From CAZSBB01 sp964605235 (lineage in GTDB: Bacteria; Planctomycetota; Phycisphaerae; Phycisphaerales; Phycisphaeraceae): DNA of 64,000 nucleotides. Shown here piece after piece: positions 49,787 through 57,492 of the stretch. The notes beneath the pieces were generated by a model. It ran no database searches, was not told the origin of the DNA, and worked only from the letters and a program-made list of their open reading frames with translations. Every line of letters begins with the position of its first letter. The first letter of the stretch is position 1. The translations under genes were made by a program, and so were the position numbers. Location: assembly GCA_964605235.1 (NCBI GenBank), contig CAZSBB010000002.1, positions 124,001 to 188,000 of the forward strand. The letters run 5' to 3'.

Positions 49787-51238
49787 GTGCCAACTCTGGT
49801 CTGGTTCCGCAGTGACCTGCGCCCGCTCGCCAACCCCGCCCTGCATCATGCCGCCCGGACCGCCTCCGACGGCGTGGTCGGCGTCTTTGTCTGCACCCCA
49901 CGCCAATGGCGTCAGCATGACTGGGGCGCCAATCGCATCGCCTTCCAGCTCGAAGGCGTGCGCGCCCTGCGCGCGGACCTGGCTCGGTTGAACATTCCGC
50001 TGCTGGTGCTGACCGTCGACGACTTCCCTGCCGTCCCGGCGGCGCTCACGCAACTGGTCCAGCAACTCCGCGCCACCGCGGTGTACGCCAACCGCGAGTA
50101 TGAGGTGAACGAGCAAGCCCGCGATGCCGCGGTCGCCCAGCAACTACAAGCACTCGGCTGCGCCTGGCATGTTTATGACGACCAGACCGTGCTGCCGCCT
50201 GACGCGGTGCGCAGCGGAAGCGGCACGTTTTACAAGGTGTATACGCCGTACCGGCGGCGCTGGGAGGAGTTGGTGACCGCGCAGTTGCCGTTGCGCATCC
50301 TCCCGGCCCCCAAACCCCAGACGCTGATCAAGCTGCCGGCCGCGTTGCGCCCGCTGGCGGACCACTGGCCCGATGAAGCCGCGTCGTGGACCACTGGGCA
50401 TGTGCTGGCGCAGCGTTGGCCCGCCGGCAGTGCGGCAGCACAAACCCGGCTGAAACAGTTCATCACCCAGCACATCGACAGCTATCAACAGCAGCGCGAT
50501 TTCCCGGCACTCGATGGCACCAGTTCACTCTCACCCTACCTCGCCAGCGGAGCGCTGAGCGTTCAGCAATGCCTGCACGCCGCCTTGCGCGCCAATGATG
50601 GCCAACTCACCGGCGGAAAGCCCGGCGTGACCACCTGGATCGGCGAGCTGATCTGGCGCGAGTTCTACCGCCACGTGCTGGTGGGCTTTCCGCGCGTCTG
50701 CCGCAATCAGCCGTTCAATCTCGCCACCCGGCGGGTCGCCTGGCGACAGGACGAAACCCAGTTTGCCGCGTGGTGCGCCGGCCGGACCGGCATCCCGATC
50801 ATCGATGCCGCCCTGCGCCAGCTCCTCACCACCGGCTGGATGCACAATCGCCTGCGCATGATCGTCGCCATGTACCTGACCAAAGACCTGCTGATCGACT
50901 GGCGCTGGGGTGAACGCTTCTTCATGCAGCATCTGGTCGATGGCGATTTCGCCAACAACAACGGCGGCTGGCAATGGTCCGCCTCCACCGGCACCGATGC
51001 CGCGCCGTACTTTCGCATCTTCAACCCCAGCGCCCAGAGCGAGCGTTTCGATCCGCAGGGGAACTTCCTGCGCCAGTGGTTGCCGGAGCTGCGCCAGTTG
51101 GACAACAAGGCGCTGCACGATCCCAACCGTTTGCCCCCGCTGGTGCGCAGCACCCTGGACTATCCCGCACCGCTGGTGGAGCGGGCACTCGCCCGGCAAC
51201 GGGCGCTGGACGCATTCGCGGTGCTCAAGCAGAGCTGA
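49787..51238 (+). CDS. phr: Deoxyribodipyrimidine photolyase, class I (cryptochrome/photolyase family)
   Basis: A 483-aa light-driven flavoenzyme that repairs cyclobutane pyrimidine dimers. The N-terminal antenna domain begins LVWFRSDLRPLANPALHHA. The FAD domain has TSSLSPYLASGALS, WREFYRHVL, RTGIPIIDAALRQL, GWMHNRLRM and NNNGGWQWSASTGTDAAPY with FRIFNP, the class I CPD signature. The start is a GTG at 49787, just after the stop of the MerR-like gene, with AGGAG 11 nt before; no upstream ATG gives a family-like N-terminus. The end overlaps the convergent bioF end by 14 nt. The length is normal. Confidence 0.95.
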   Translation: MPTLVWFRSDLRPLANPALHHAARTASDGVVGVFVCTPRQWRQHDWGANRIAFQLEGVRALRADLARLNIPLLVLTVDDFPAVPAALTQLVQQLRATAVYANREYEVNEQARDAAVAQQLQALGCAWHVYDDQTVLPPDAVRSGSGTFYKVYTPYRRRWEELVTAQLPLRILPAPKPQTLIKLPAALRPLADHWPDEAASWTTGHVLAQRWPAGSAAAQTRLKQFITQHIDSYQQQRDFPALDGTSSLSPYLASGALSVQQCLHAALRANDGQLTGGKPGVTTWIGELIWREFYRHVLVGFPRVCRNQPFNLATRRVAWRQDETQFAAWCAGRTGIPIIDAALRQLLTTGWMHNRLRMIVAMYLTKDLLIDWRWGERFFMQHLVDGDFANNNGGWQWSASTGTDAAPYFRIFNPSAQSERFDPQGNFLRQWLPELRQLDNKALHDPNRLPPLVRSTLDYPAPLVERALARQRALDAFAVLKQS

Positions 51239-52439
51239 GGGAAACCTGCAACTCGCGCCAGCGGCGCGCCAGGGCTTTGAGGAACTGATTCAGTTCGTCA
51301 ATGGTCAGATCGCAGCGCAGGGTGATCCGCAGCCGCGCCGAGCCGGGCGCCACGGTCGGTGGTCGCACCGCCGGCACACAGAAGCCATCTTCCTCCAGCA
51401 GCGCGGACAAACGCAGCGCGGCGGCGGCAGAGCCAACAATCACCGGCACAATCGGCGTGGGCAGGTCCCGATCCACCGCAAACCCCAGTTCCGCCAGGCC
51501 CGCCCGCAGGTGGGTGGTCAGCTCCTGCAACCGTTCACGCCGCTGCGGCTCACGTGCCACGACCTCCAGTGCGGCACTGATCGCCGCGACCTGTGGGGGC
51601 GGGACCGCCGTGCTGTAAATGAACGGCCGGGCACGATTCACCAGGGTGTCAATCAACAGTTGATCGCCGGTGACGATCCCCCCCAGACTCCCCAACGCTT
51701 TGCTGGCGGTGCTGATCACCACGTCGACCGCCTCGCTGACGCTCTGTAAAGCGCACAGTCCTGAGCCGTCGTCGCCCAGCACGCCGGTGGCGTGGGCTTC
51801 ATCGACCACCAGCAGGGCGTCATGCGCGCGCGCCAGCGCGCAGAGCGTGGGCAGGTCCGCCATGTCGCCATCCATGGAGAACACGCTGTCGGTGACAATC
51901 AGCCGCCGGCGGGCGTCGCGGCAGCGCGTCAGCAACCGGGCGAGTTTGTCGGTGTGCAGATGGGGGTAGACGCGCACCGTGGCGCCGCTGGCGCGGGCGG
52001 CGTCAATGAGGCTGGCGTGACAGAGCTTGTCGAGCAGGATGACATCGGGCGCGCCCGCCAGGGCGGTGAGCGCCGCGAGATTCGCCATGTAGCCGGTGGG
52101 CAGCAGCAGGGCAGCCTGAGCGTGTTTGAAGGCGGCAAAACGTGCTTCACATTGCTGATGCAGGTCCAGGTGCCCGGTGATCAGCCGGGCCGCGCCGCTT
52201 CCGACGCCGTCGTGCCGCGCGGCGCTGGCGACCGCAGCGGCAATGTCGGGATGCTGCGCCAGGGCGAGGTAGTCGTTGCCCGTCAGGTTCAGCAGGGGGC
52301 GCGGCAGGTCGTGGGCGAAGCCCGGCGTGGCTGGCCGCCAGATATGCCGACCATGGGCATGACCGGGGCGCAGCGTCCGCCGCAGCGCCGCCGCGTCGGC
52401 CGCGTCCAGTTCATGCTGCAATTGTTCGCGCCATGACAT
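51225..52439 (-). CDS. bioF: 8-amino-7-oxononanoate synthase
   Basis: A 404-aa PLP-dependent alpha-oxoamine synthase that condenses pimeloyl-ACP (or -CoA) with alanine in biotin synthesis. Visible motifs: NYLALAQHP-like LTGNDYLALAQHP, GSGAARLITG, SVFSMDGDMADL, DEAHATGVLGDDG, the PLP lysine in TASKALGSLGG, and RPPTVAPGSARLRI near the end. I choose ATG 52439 (MSWREQL); a TTG nine codons earlier is possible but has no better ribosome site. No other bio gene is nearby, so a related function (KBL/SPT-type) cannot be fully excluded, but the motifs fit BioF best. Confidence 0.85.
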   Translation of the reverse strand: MSWREQLQHELDAADAAALRRTLRPGHAHGRHIWRPATPGFAHDLPRPLLNLTGNDYLALAQHPDIAAAVASAARHDGVGSGAARLITGHLDLHQQCEARFAAFKHAQAALLLPTGYMANLAALTALAGAPDVILLDKLCHASLIDAARASGATVRVYPHLHTDKLARLLTRCRDARRRLIVTDSVFSMDGDMADLPTLCALARAHDALLVVDEAHATGVLGDDGSGLCALQSVSEAVDVVISTASKALGSLGGIVTGDQLLIDTLVNRARPFIYSTAVPPPQVAAISAALEVVAREPQRRERLQELTTHLRAGLAELGFAVDRDLPTPIVPVIVGSAAAALRLSALLEEDGFCVPAVRPPTVAPGSARLRITLRCDLTIDELNQFLKALARRWRELQVSLSSA

Positions 52440-52495
52440 GGCGGGTAAGGCCTGCAACGGGATCAAGGAAGGATGGAGCGACGGGGTCCATCACA

Positions 52496-52519
52496 CCGGC
52501 ACAGCGTCGGCTGCGCCGG
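52496..52519 (-). terminator. Hairpin after the HU gene
   Basis: A 10-bp stem with one G-U pair (minus strand CCGGCGCAGC and GCTGTGCCGG, loop CGAC) starts 6 nt after the HU stop. No T-run follows, so it may be a weak terminator or a 3' stabiliser ahead of bioF. Confidence 0.5.
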
Positions 52520-52524
52520 GCGGA

Positions 52525-52875
52525 TTATTCGTCATCACCATCGTCATCGTCGTCATGGCCGCCGGTGAAGTCGAGTTGCACATCCGCGGGCATATCCGCC
52601 AGCGTGTGTTTCATCAGGCGGCCGACTTTGAACTTGACGGTCCGCTTGGGCGGCACCTGCACGGGTTCGAGCGTCTTGGGGTTCTGCGCCTTGCGGGCGC
52701 GGCGTTGCTTGACCTCGAACACGCCGAAGTCGCGGAATTCCAGACGATTGCCCTTACCCAGTTCAACAATGATGTTGTCGAGAAAACTCTGGACAATCCG
52801 CTTGACGATCACTCGCTTCTGGTCGGTGGCCTGGGCGATCTGATCGATGAGTTCTTTCTTGGTCACCGTAGCCAT
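52525..52875 (-). CDS. HU/IHF-family DNA-binding protein with acidic tail
   Basis: A 116-aa nucleoid protein of the bacterial histone-like fold. Residues 1-90 match the family: VTKKELIDQIAQATDQKR, LGKGNRLEFRDFGVFEVKQR, and then the DNA-binding arm RRARKAQNPKT...PPKRTVKFKVGR. It has an added C-terminal tail ending in GGHDDDDDGDDE, unlike E. coli HU (about 90 aa), which may tune DNA binding. The bioF gene follows on the same strand after 85 nt with a hairpin between. It has its own promoter candidate upstream. Confidence 0.9.
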   Translation of the reverse strand: MATVTKKELIDQIAQATDQKRVIVKRIVQSFLDNIIVELGKGNRLEFRDFGVFEVKQRRARKAQNPKTLEPVQVPPKRTVKFKVGRLMKHTLADMPADVQLDFTGGHDDDDDGDDE

Positions 52876-52984
52876 GCAGGATACCCCTTATCACGTCCAG
52901 ACCTGATCCCACCTAGGCATCGCAACGGGAGAGATGAGATGCTGCGCGCCGGTCCTTACGCTTAAGTACATGCTGTTGCTGCAA

Positions 52985-53014
52985 TAGTATGGCGTTGGCG
53001 GTTTGGCCGGTCAA
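52985..53014 (-). promoter_or_regulatory. Candidate promoter of the HU gene
   Basis: On the minus strand TTGACC (53014-53009) is followed after 17-18 bp by CATACTA (52991-52985), a good sigma-70-like pair, leaving a leader of about 110 nt. Confidence 0.5.
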
Positions 53015-53015
53015 G

Positions 53016-53411
53016 GCAATATCCACGGGTTTCTTGTGCGGAAGTAAAAATCTTGCGTCTGCAGCGGTTCTGATATCCTCGGCAAATCACAGGACTTCTG
53101 ATGATCGTGCCGAACGCAACGCTTTCGCCTGACGCGGCGGCGCTGGGCAGCATGTCACCCTCCGGGACTAATGAATGACGCTAACCGTTTAGCAACAAAC
53201 AGGTTGCGAATGTCACTCTTCATGTCGCGTGACATCGATCGGGCAGCATTGTCGCCGGCTGCGCCAGGCGCATAAGCCTTGTGGACGCAACAAGCTGTCA
53301 AGCTGAGCAGGGGCGCTCGCACCACGGAAACGCCGTCTGCGTGGGGCATCCTGGTGACATCCGATCGCCCCACGCTTGAGCCAATCGCCAGCGTGTCATA
53401 CCATCGCGCTG
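53016..53411. other. Intergenic region, no gene recognised
   Basis: About 400 bp between the HU promoter and def. TCTTGC...GATATCCT near 53051-53080 could be a plus-strand promoter for def-fmt. I saw no tRNA, no known RNA and no convincing protein frame. Confidence 0.35.
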
Positions 53412-53924
53412 ATGGCAGTCGATCCGGACCAGTTGCGTATTGTGATTTACCCCGACCCCGTGCTGCGCCGCCGCGCCCAGCCAGTGCCTCAGGTGACCGA
53501 CGAGGTGCGCGCTGTCGCCCAGCGCATGCTCCAGCTGATGCACGAAGCGCCCGGCGTCGGGCTGGCGGCCCCGCAGGTGGGGCTGAGCTGGCGCCTGTTC
53601 GTCGCCAACACCACCGGCGAACCAGCCAACGATCAGGTCTACATCAACCCGCAACTGAGCAATCCATCCCGCGATCTGGAAGACTACGAGGAAGGTTGCC
53701 TGAGCCTGCCCGACATCCGCGCGGAGATTCGCCGCCCCAGGACCATGACCATCACTGCCACCGGACTCGATGGCCAAACCTTTGAGCTGACCAACAGCGA
53801 ACTGCTCGCCCGGGTCTGGCAACACGAATACGACCACCTCGACGGCGTGCTCATCCTCGACCGCATGGGTCACCTCGACAAACTCGCCAACCGCAAAGCC
53901 CTGCGGCAACTCGAACAGGCATAA
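53412..53924 (+). CDS. def: Peptide deformylase
   Basis: A 170-aa metalloenzyme that removes the formyl group from the start methionine of new proteins. All three family motifs are intact: GVGLAAPQ (48-55), EGCLS (94-98) and HEYDH (138-142), giving the Cys and two His metal ligands and the catalytic Glu. I choose ATG 53412 (MAVDPDQLRIVIYPDPVLR) over a TTG 12 codons earlier because the family begins just before the I.YPDP.LR phrase. fmt follows after 47 bp, the classical def-fmt order. Confidence 0.96.
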   Translation: MAVDPDQLRIVIYPDPVLRRRAQPVPQVTDEVRAVAQRMLQLMHEAPGVGLAAPQVGLSWRLFVANTTGEPANDQVYINPQLSNPSRDLEDYEEGCLSLPDIRAEIRRPRTMTITATGLDGQTFELTNSELLARVWQHEYDHLDGVLILDRMGHLDKLANRKALRQLEQA

Positions 53925-53971
53925 TCGCCCCGGCGCGCCGCCGGCGCGCTTGATCCCACGGAGGCTGTCGC

Positions 53972-54916
53972 ATGCGGCTGGTGTTTCTTGGCTCGGGTGA
54001 ATTCGGCCTGCCCACGCTCGCGGCGCTGCACGCCACCCACCAGATCGTCGGCGTCGTCTCCCAACCTCCACGCCCCGCCGGCCGGCAACGCAAGCTTACG
54101 CCCACGCCCATCGCCCAGTGGGCGCTCGCGCAAGGCTTGCCTTTGCTCGAACCGGAAGACGTCAATCAACCGGATGTCCTGGAGACGATTGCCCGGTGGC
54201 GTGCCGAGGCGTCGGTGGTCATCGCGTTTGGTCAGAAGCTCGCGCCGACGTTGCTTGACGTGCTGGGCCAACTGACCGTGAACCTGCACGCCTCGCTGCT
54301 GCCCAAGTACCGCGGCGCCGCTCCCATCAACTGGGCGCTGATCCAGGGCGAAACCGTCACCGGCGTCAGCGTCATCGGCATCGCCCAGCGCATGGATGCC
54401 GGCGACATATACGCGGCCGCCGAACTCACCATCGATCCCTTGGAAACCGCTGGCGAACTGCACGATCGCCTCGCCCAGCTTGGTCCGGCAGTCATGCAGC
54501 ACACGCTCGACGATCTGGCCCAAGGCCAGTTGTCGCCCCAGGCGCAGGATGAAACGCAAGCCACCCGCGCTCCGAAGCTCTCCCGCGCCGACAGTCCACT
54601 GGACCTGTCCCTGCCGGTCACCGCGCTGCGGCAACGCATCCACGGCCTGACGCCCTGGCCGGGCGTCACTGCTCGCCTGAGCCGCGCGGGCCACGAACCA
54701 CTCGAACTCAAGCTCCTCCGCGTCCGCGACCACGCCTTTCCCGCCCCGGCTGATCCGCCGACGCCGGGCATATTTGTCAGTCCCGAGCGCCTGGTGGTCA
54801 GTGGCGGCGAACTGGAACTGCTGGAAGTGCAACCCCCGGGCAAACGCCCCATGCCCATGACCGACTTCCTCTGCGGCCACCCCATCCAGCGCGGCGACCA
54901 ACTGACCGCTCCCTGA
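53972..54916 (+). CDS. fmt: Methionyl-tRNA formyltransferase
   Basis: A 314-aa enzyme that formylates initiator Met-tRNA with 10-formyl-tetrahydrofolate. The N-terminal domain begins MRLVFLGSGEFGLPTLAAL. The active-site phrase NLHASLLPKYRGAAPINWAL holds the catalytic N104 and H106, and MDAGDIY supplies the Asp. The C-terminal tRNA-binding domain starts around TPWPGVTARL. It is paired with def upstream. Length and motifs are normal. Confidence 0.96.
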   Translation: MRLVFLGSGEFGLPTLAALHATHQIVGVVSQPPRPAGRQRKLTPTPIAQWALAQGLPLLEPEDVNQPDVLETIARWRAEASVVIAFGQKLAPTLLDVLGQLTVNLHASLLPKYRGAAPINWALIQGETVTGVSVIGIAQRMDAGDIYAAAELTIDPLETAGELHDRLAQLGPAVMQHTLDDLAQGQLSPQAQDETQATRAPKLSRADSPLDLSLPVTALRQRIHGLTPWPGVTARLSRAGHEPLELKLLRVRDHAFPAPADPPTPGIFVSPERLVVSGGELELLEVQPPGKRPMPMTDFLCGHPIQRGDQLTAP

Positions 54917-55010
54917 CCGCGCCAGGCGCCAGTCTCACGCCACGACATCTTTGGCCAACCCGTTTGCCAGCCACGCGCAGCCCCGACGCGCCCCGGCGTG
55001 ACCCGCTCCC

Positions 55011-55100
55011 ACGCCATCTGATCCTACGCCATCAGATCCTACGCCATCAGATCCTACGCCATTTAATCCCATGCCAACTGATCCCATGGCAACCCGATCC
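55011..55100. repeat. Six 15-bp tandem units, decaying to the right
   Basis: Units start at 55011, 55026, 55041, 55056, 55071 and 55086. Units 2 and 3 are identical (ACGCCATCAGATCCT); units 4-6 have diverged. The array lies between fmt and the first AT-rich palindrome, with no gene over it. Confidence 0.9.
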
Positions 55101-55120
55101 CCGCTGTCAGGCCGCGGCAC

Positions 55121-55149
55121 AAAATGTATTTTCAATTAAAATACATTTT
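55121..55149. repeat. AT-rich 29-bp palindrome, copy 1
   Basis: Perfect 12-bp arms AAAATGTATTTT and AAAATACATTTT around a CAATT spacer, in otherwise GC-rich DNA. It is the left flank of the regulator-pseudopilin-lyase block, about 215 bp before the regulator start. The other copies are at 60836, 61022 and 61346. Confidence 0.95.
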
Positions 55150-55363
55150 CGTCATGCCCACCGATGGGGGGGATCGACTTGCCACCGCACCTGCTGGGCC
55201 AGTTTTGATTCATGCGTTGCCCTGACGGCACCGGATGCGGGGAACCTTCCGATTTTTCATCCAACCCTGTCCATGATCGCAGAAAATATATATGTGTATT
55301 AAAATAATCAGTTTATGTAATGTAATTTACTGTTTGTAAATAACTACAACTTCATTTAATATC
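55150..55363 (+). promoter_or_regulatory. AT-rich upstream region of the regulator, with operator-like inverted repeat
   Basis: From about 55280 the sequence becomes strongly AT-rich. At 55325-55341 ATTTAC and GTAAAT form an inverted repeat with a 5-nt spacer (TGTTT), 22 bp before the ATG, a natural place for autoregulation. The spacer length equals that of the 29-bp palindrome, though the sequence differs. Confidence 0.45.
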
Positions 55364-56545
55364 ATGTACATGGACGCACCTGATCGAACCCAGGACGGAC
55401 TGTGCACCCGCGAATTGCTTGAGCAGGAGATTCTGCGCCGGATCGGCAAGCAGTGGGGCGTGGGCGAGTGGTTGCCGCCGATTCCGGATCTGGCGCGACT
55501 GCTTCATGCCGGGCAGGTCAACACCCAGCGTGCGGTCGCGGCGTTGGCGCGACAGGGCTATTTGTTGTCGTTGCGCGGCAAGGGCACGCTGGTTCGTCGT
55601 CGCCCGCCACAGAGCCAGCCCGGGGACGAACCCACCAACGCGCAGCTTTACCGGGTGGCGCTGGTCCATGCCTACAACACCGATCCATTTCTGCAGCAGG
55701 CGCTGACCGCCTGTCGGCAGGTGCTGCTGCCGCATTGTCGGCGTCTGGAGGTCGTAGGCTGCGACGGCCAGAACGCGCCGCTGATGTTGCGGGAATCCTT
55801 TGATGGTCTGGTGCTGCTGAATCCCAGTCAGGAAATGCTGGGGATGGCGGCCGGGGCGCGGCATGCCTTGCGCTTGTCGCTGGCGCAACCGCACGGCCAG
55901 TCCGATCAGGATGAGCACGACATCGTGGGCATTGACCAGCTTCACGGCGGCTATCTGGCGGGTCGGGCGCTGCGTCTGCTCGAGATCGACGGGTGCTGTT
56001 TCATCGGCCGCGCGGCGACGGGCACGGAGTTCGACCCGACCAGCGCCGCTCGACTGGCGGGTTTCGAACAGGGGTGGGGCGACCAGCTTGACAGCGAAAG
56101 CCTGATGTATGGCAGGTTTTACGGGCCCACCACCGGCGCTCATGCTTACCGGCGCTGGAAGCAATTAAGTCCGCGTCCGCAGGGGATTTTCGCCTGCAAT
56201 GATGAAATCGCCGTGGGTTTTCTGCTGGCGGCATTGGCGGATGAACTGCGGCCGGGCATCGACTTTCAACTCATTGGTTTCGATGGGCAGGAGCGCGGCA
56301 AACTGCCCGAAGCCACGCTGACCACCGTGACCGCGCCCATGGCGGCCCTGGGCCTGCTGGCGGGACAGCAACTGCTCACCCGGCTGCACGGTTCCACGTT
56401 GCCGCCGGTCCACCAGACGCTGCGTTGTCATCTGGAACCGGGACACACCACCGCTGCGTCCCTGATCGACGCTCTCGCATCCGCCGCAGACACGCCCCCC
56501 TTGGCGTCCGACTCTCAGGAGACCATTCATGATTCGCACCGCTGA
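55364..56545 (+). CDS. GntR/LacI-type transcriptional regulator (winged helix plus sugar-binding domain)
   Basis: A 393-aa regulator with an N-terminal GntR winged helix (about 14-78: LLEQEILRRIGKQWGVGEWL, then VNTQRAVAALARQGYLLSLR) and a C-terminal periplasmic-binding-protein-like domain of LacI type (FDGLVLLNPS, GIFACNDEIAVGFLLAAL, FQLIGFDGQERG). This is the AraR-like architecture, usually released from DNA by a sugar. It overlaps the pseudopilin gene by 17 nt and so heads an operon with the lyase gene. The likely inducer is a sugar from pectin-type glycans, inferred from the lyase. No clear ribosome site precedes either ATG (55364 or 55370). Confidence 0.88.
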   Translation: MYMDAPDRTQDGLCTRELLEQEILRRIGKQWGVGEWLPPIPDLARLLHAGQVNTQRAVAALARQGYLLSLRGKGTLVRRRPPQSQPGDEPTNAQLYRVALVHAYNTDPFLQQALTACRQVLLPHCRRLEVVGCDGQNAPLMLRESFDGLVLLNPSQEMLGMAAGARHALRLSLAQPHGQSDQDEHDIVGIDQLHGGYLAGRALRLLEIDGCCFIGRAATGTEFDPTSAARLAGFEQGWGDQLDSESLMYGRFYGPTTGAHAYRRWKQLSPRPQGIFACNDEIAVGFLLAALADELRPGIDFQLIGFDGQERGKLPEATLTTVTAPMAALGLLAGQQLLTRLHGSTLPPVHQTLRCHLEPGHTTAASLIDALASAADTPPLASDSQETIHDSHR

Positions 56546-57377
56546 TCGTGTCGCCAACCGAACAGGCGCTTTCACCTTGATCGAACTGCTGGTGGTGATC
56601 AGCATCATCAGCCTGCTGATTTCCATCCTGCTGCCGGCGCTGGGCAAAGCCCGCGCCGCCGGCGACCGGGTGCAGTGTCTGAGCAATCTGCGGCAGTGGG
56701 GCGTCATCCAGGCGACCTACGCCGGCGATTTCAAAGACCGCCTGCCGCCCGCCAAGCAGCAGAACTATCGCTTTTATGAGCCGACGCACGGCGGTCACGT
56801 CAATCTGGGGATGCTGTTCAAGACCGGACACGCCGCCGCCCCGGCGCTGCTGTTCTGTCCGGTGGCCGCCAGCGGTTATGCGGCAGTCGATCCCGGACGC
56901 CGAGGTCATCATCGCAAAGACTACGGCGACATCTGGCCCAACATTTTCGGCGGCATCTCCGGCGGCTCCTATGCCGTGCGCACCGTCTCGGCGACCTACA
57001 CCGCCGCCAATCCCGTCACGCCCACCAACTGGCTGCATGCCGATGACACAGCCTCCAACAACGCCAACTACAGCTTCCAGCTTTCCTCGGGCACCAGCAA
57101 CACCGCGATGGTGGCCGACATGTACAACTTCTACATGCTCTTCAATCATCCTTCCCTGCCCGCCAGCCAGTTCGGCAACGCCGCTTACCGCACCGCCGGT
57201 CATGAGCTGGTCGCCAATCGCGTGTACGCCGATGGTTCAGGCGAGAGCGTGGATGAATCCCAGTCCTACACCGTGTTCGGCATCGCCACGGTGTTCGGCA
57301 TCAAAAACGGCGGCGGCCGCCAGACCTACGGCAGCGGCGGCTGGCCCTGGTATCAGGGGCTGGACCGCAACCAGTAA
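56529..57377 (+). CDS. Type II secretion-like pseudopilin with H-X9-DG motif
   Basis: A 282-aa prepilin-like protein. The N-terminus has the class III prepilin signal: short basic leader, then AFTLIELLVVISIISLLISI forming the pilin helix. The C-terminal part has H225, nine residues, then D235-G236, the H-X9-DG motif of the prepilin-associated family expanded in Planctomycetes and Lentisphaerae. It starts inside the end of the regulator gene, with AGGAG before the ATG at 56529, and the lyase gene follows after 115 bp. Such proteins commonly sit next to polysaccharide enzymes; a role in presenting or exporting them is guessed but not proven. Confidence 0.92.
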   Translation: MIRTADRVANRTGAFTLIELLVVISIISLLISILLPALGKARAAGDRVQCLSNLRQWGVIQATYAGDFKDRLPPAKQQNYRFYEPTHGGHVNLGMLFKTGHAAAPALLFCPVAASGYAAVDPGRRGHHRKDYGDIWPNIFGGISGGSYAVRTVSATYTAANPVTPTNWLHADDTASNNANYSFQLSSGTSNTAMVADMYNFYMLFNHPSLPASQFGNAAYRTAGHELVANRVYADGSGESVDESQSYTVFGIATVFGIKNGGGRQTYGSGGWPWYQGLDRNQ

Positions 57378-57492
57378 TCCCCGCCGCAGCGCCAGCGACG
57401 TTGCCATTCGCGCCCCCGGGTGCTGTGGTGTCGTCTGACCATTGGCCCCCCGCAAGCCCATATTCCCGCTGTTTTGTGAGTGGATATTGCCC

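Noticed and set aside
52962..53153. Small minus-strand frame in the HU-def gap
   Set aside because: Low-complexity, over the HU promoter candidate, no family features.
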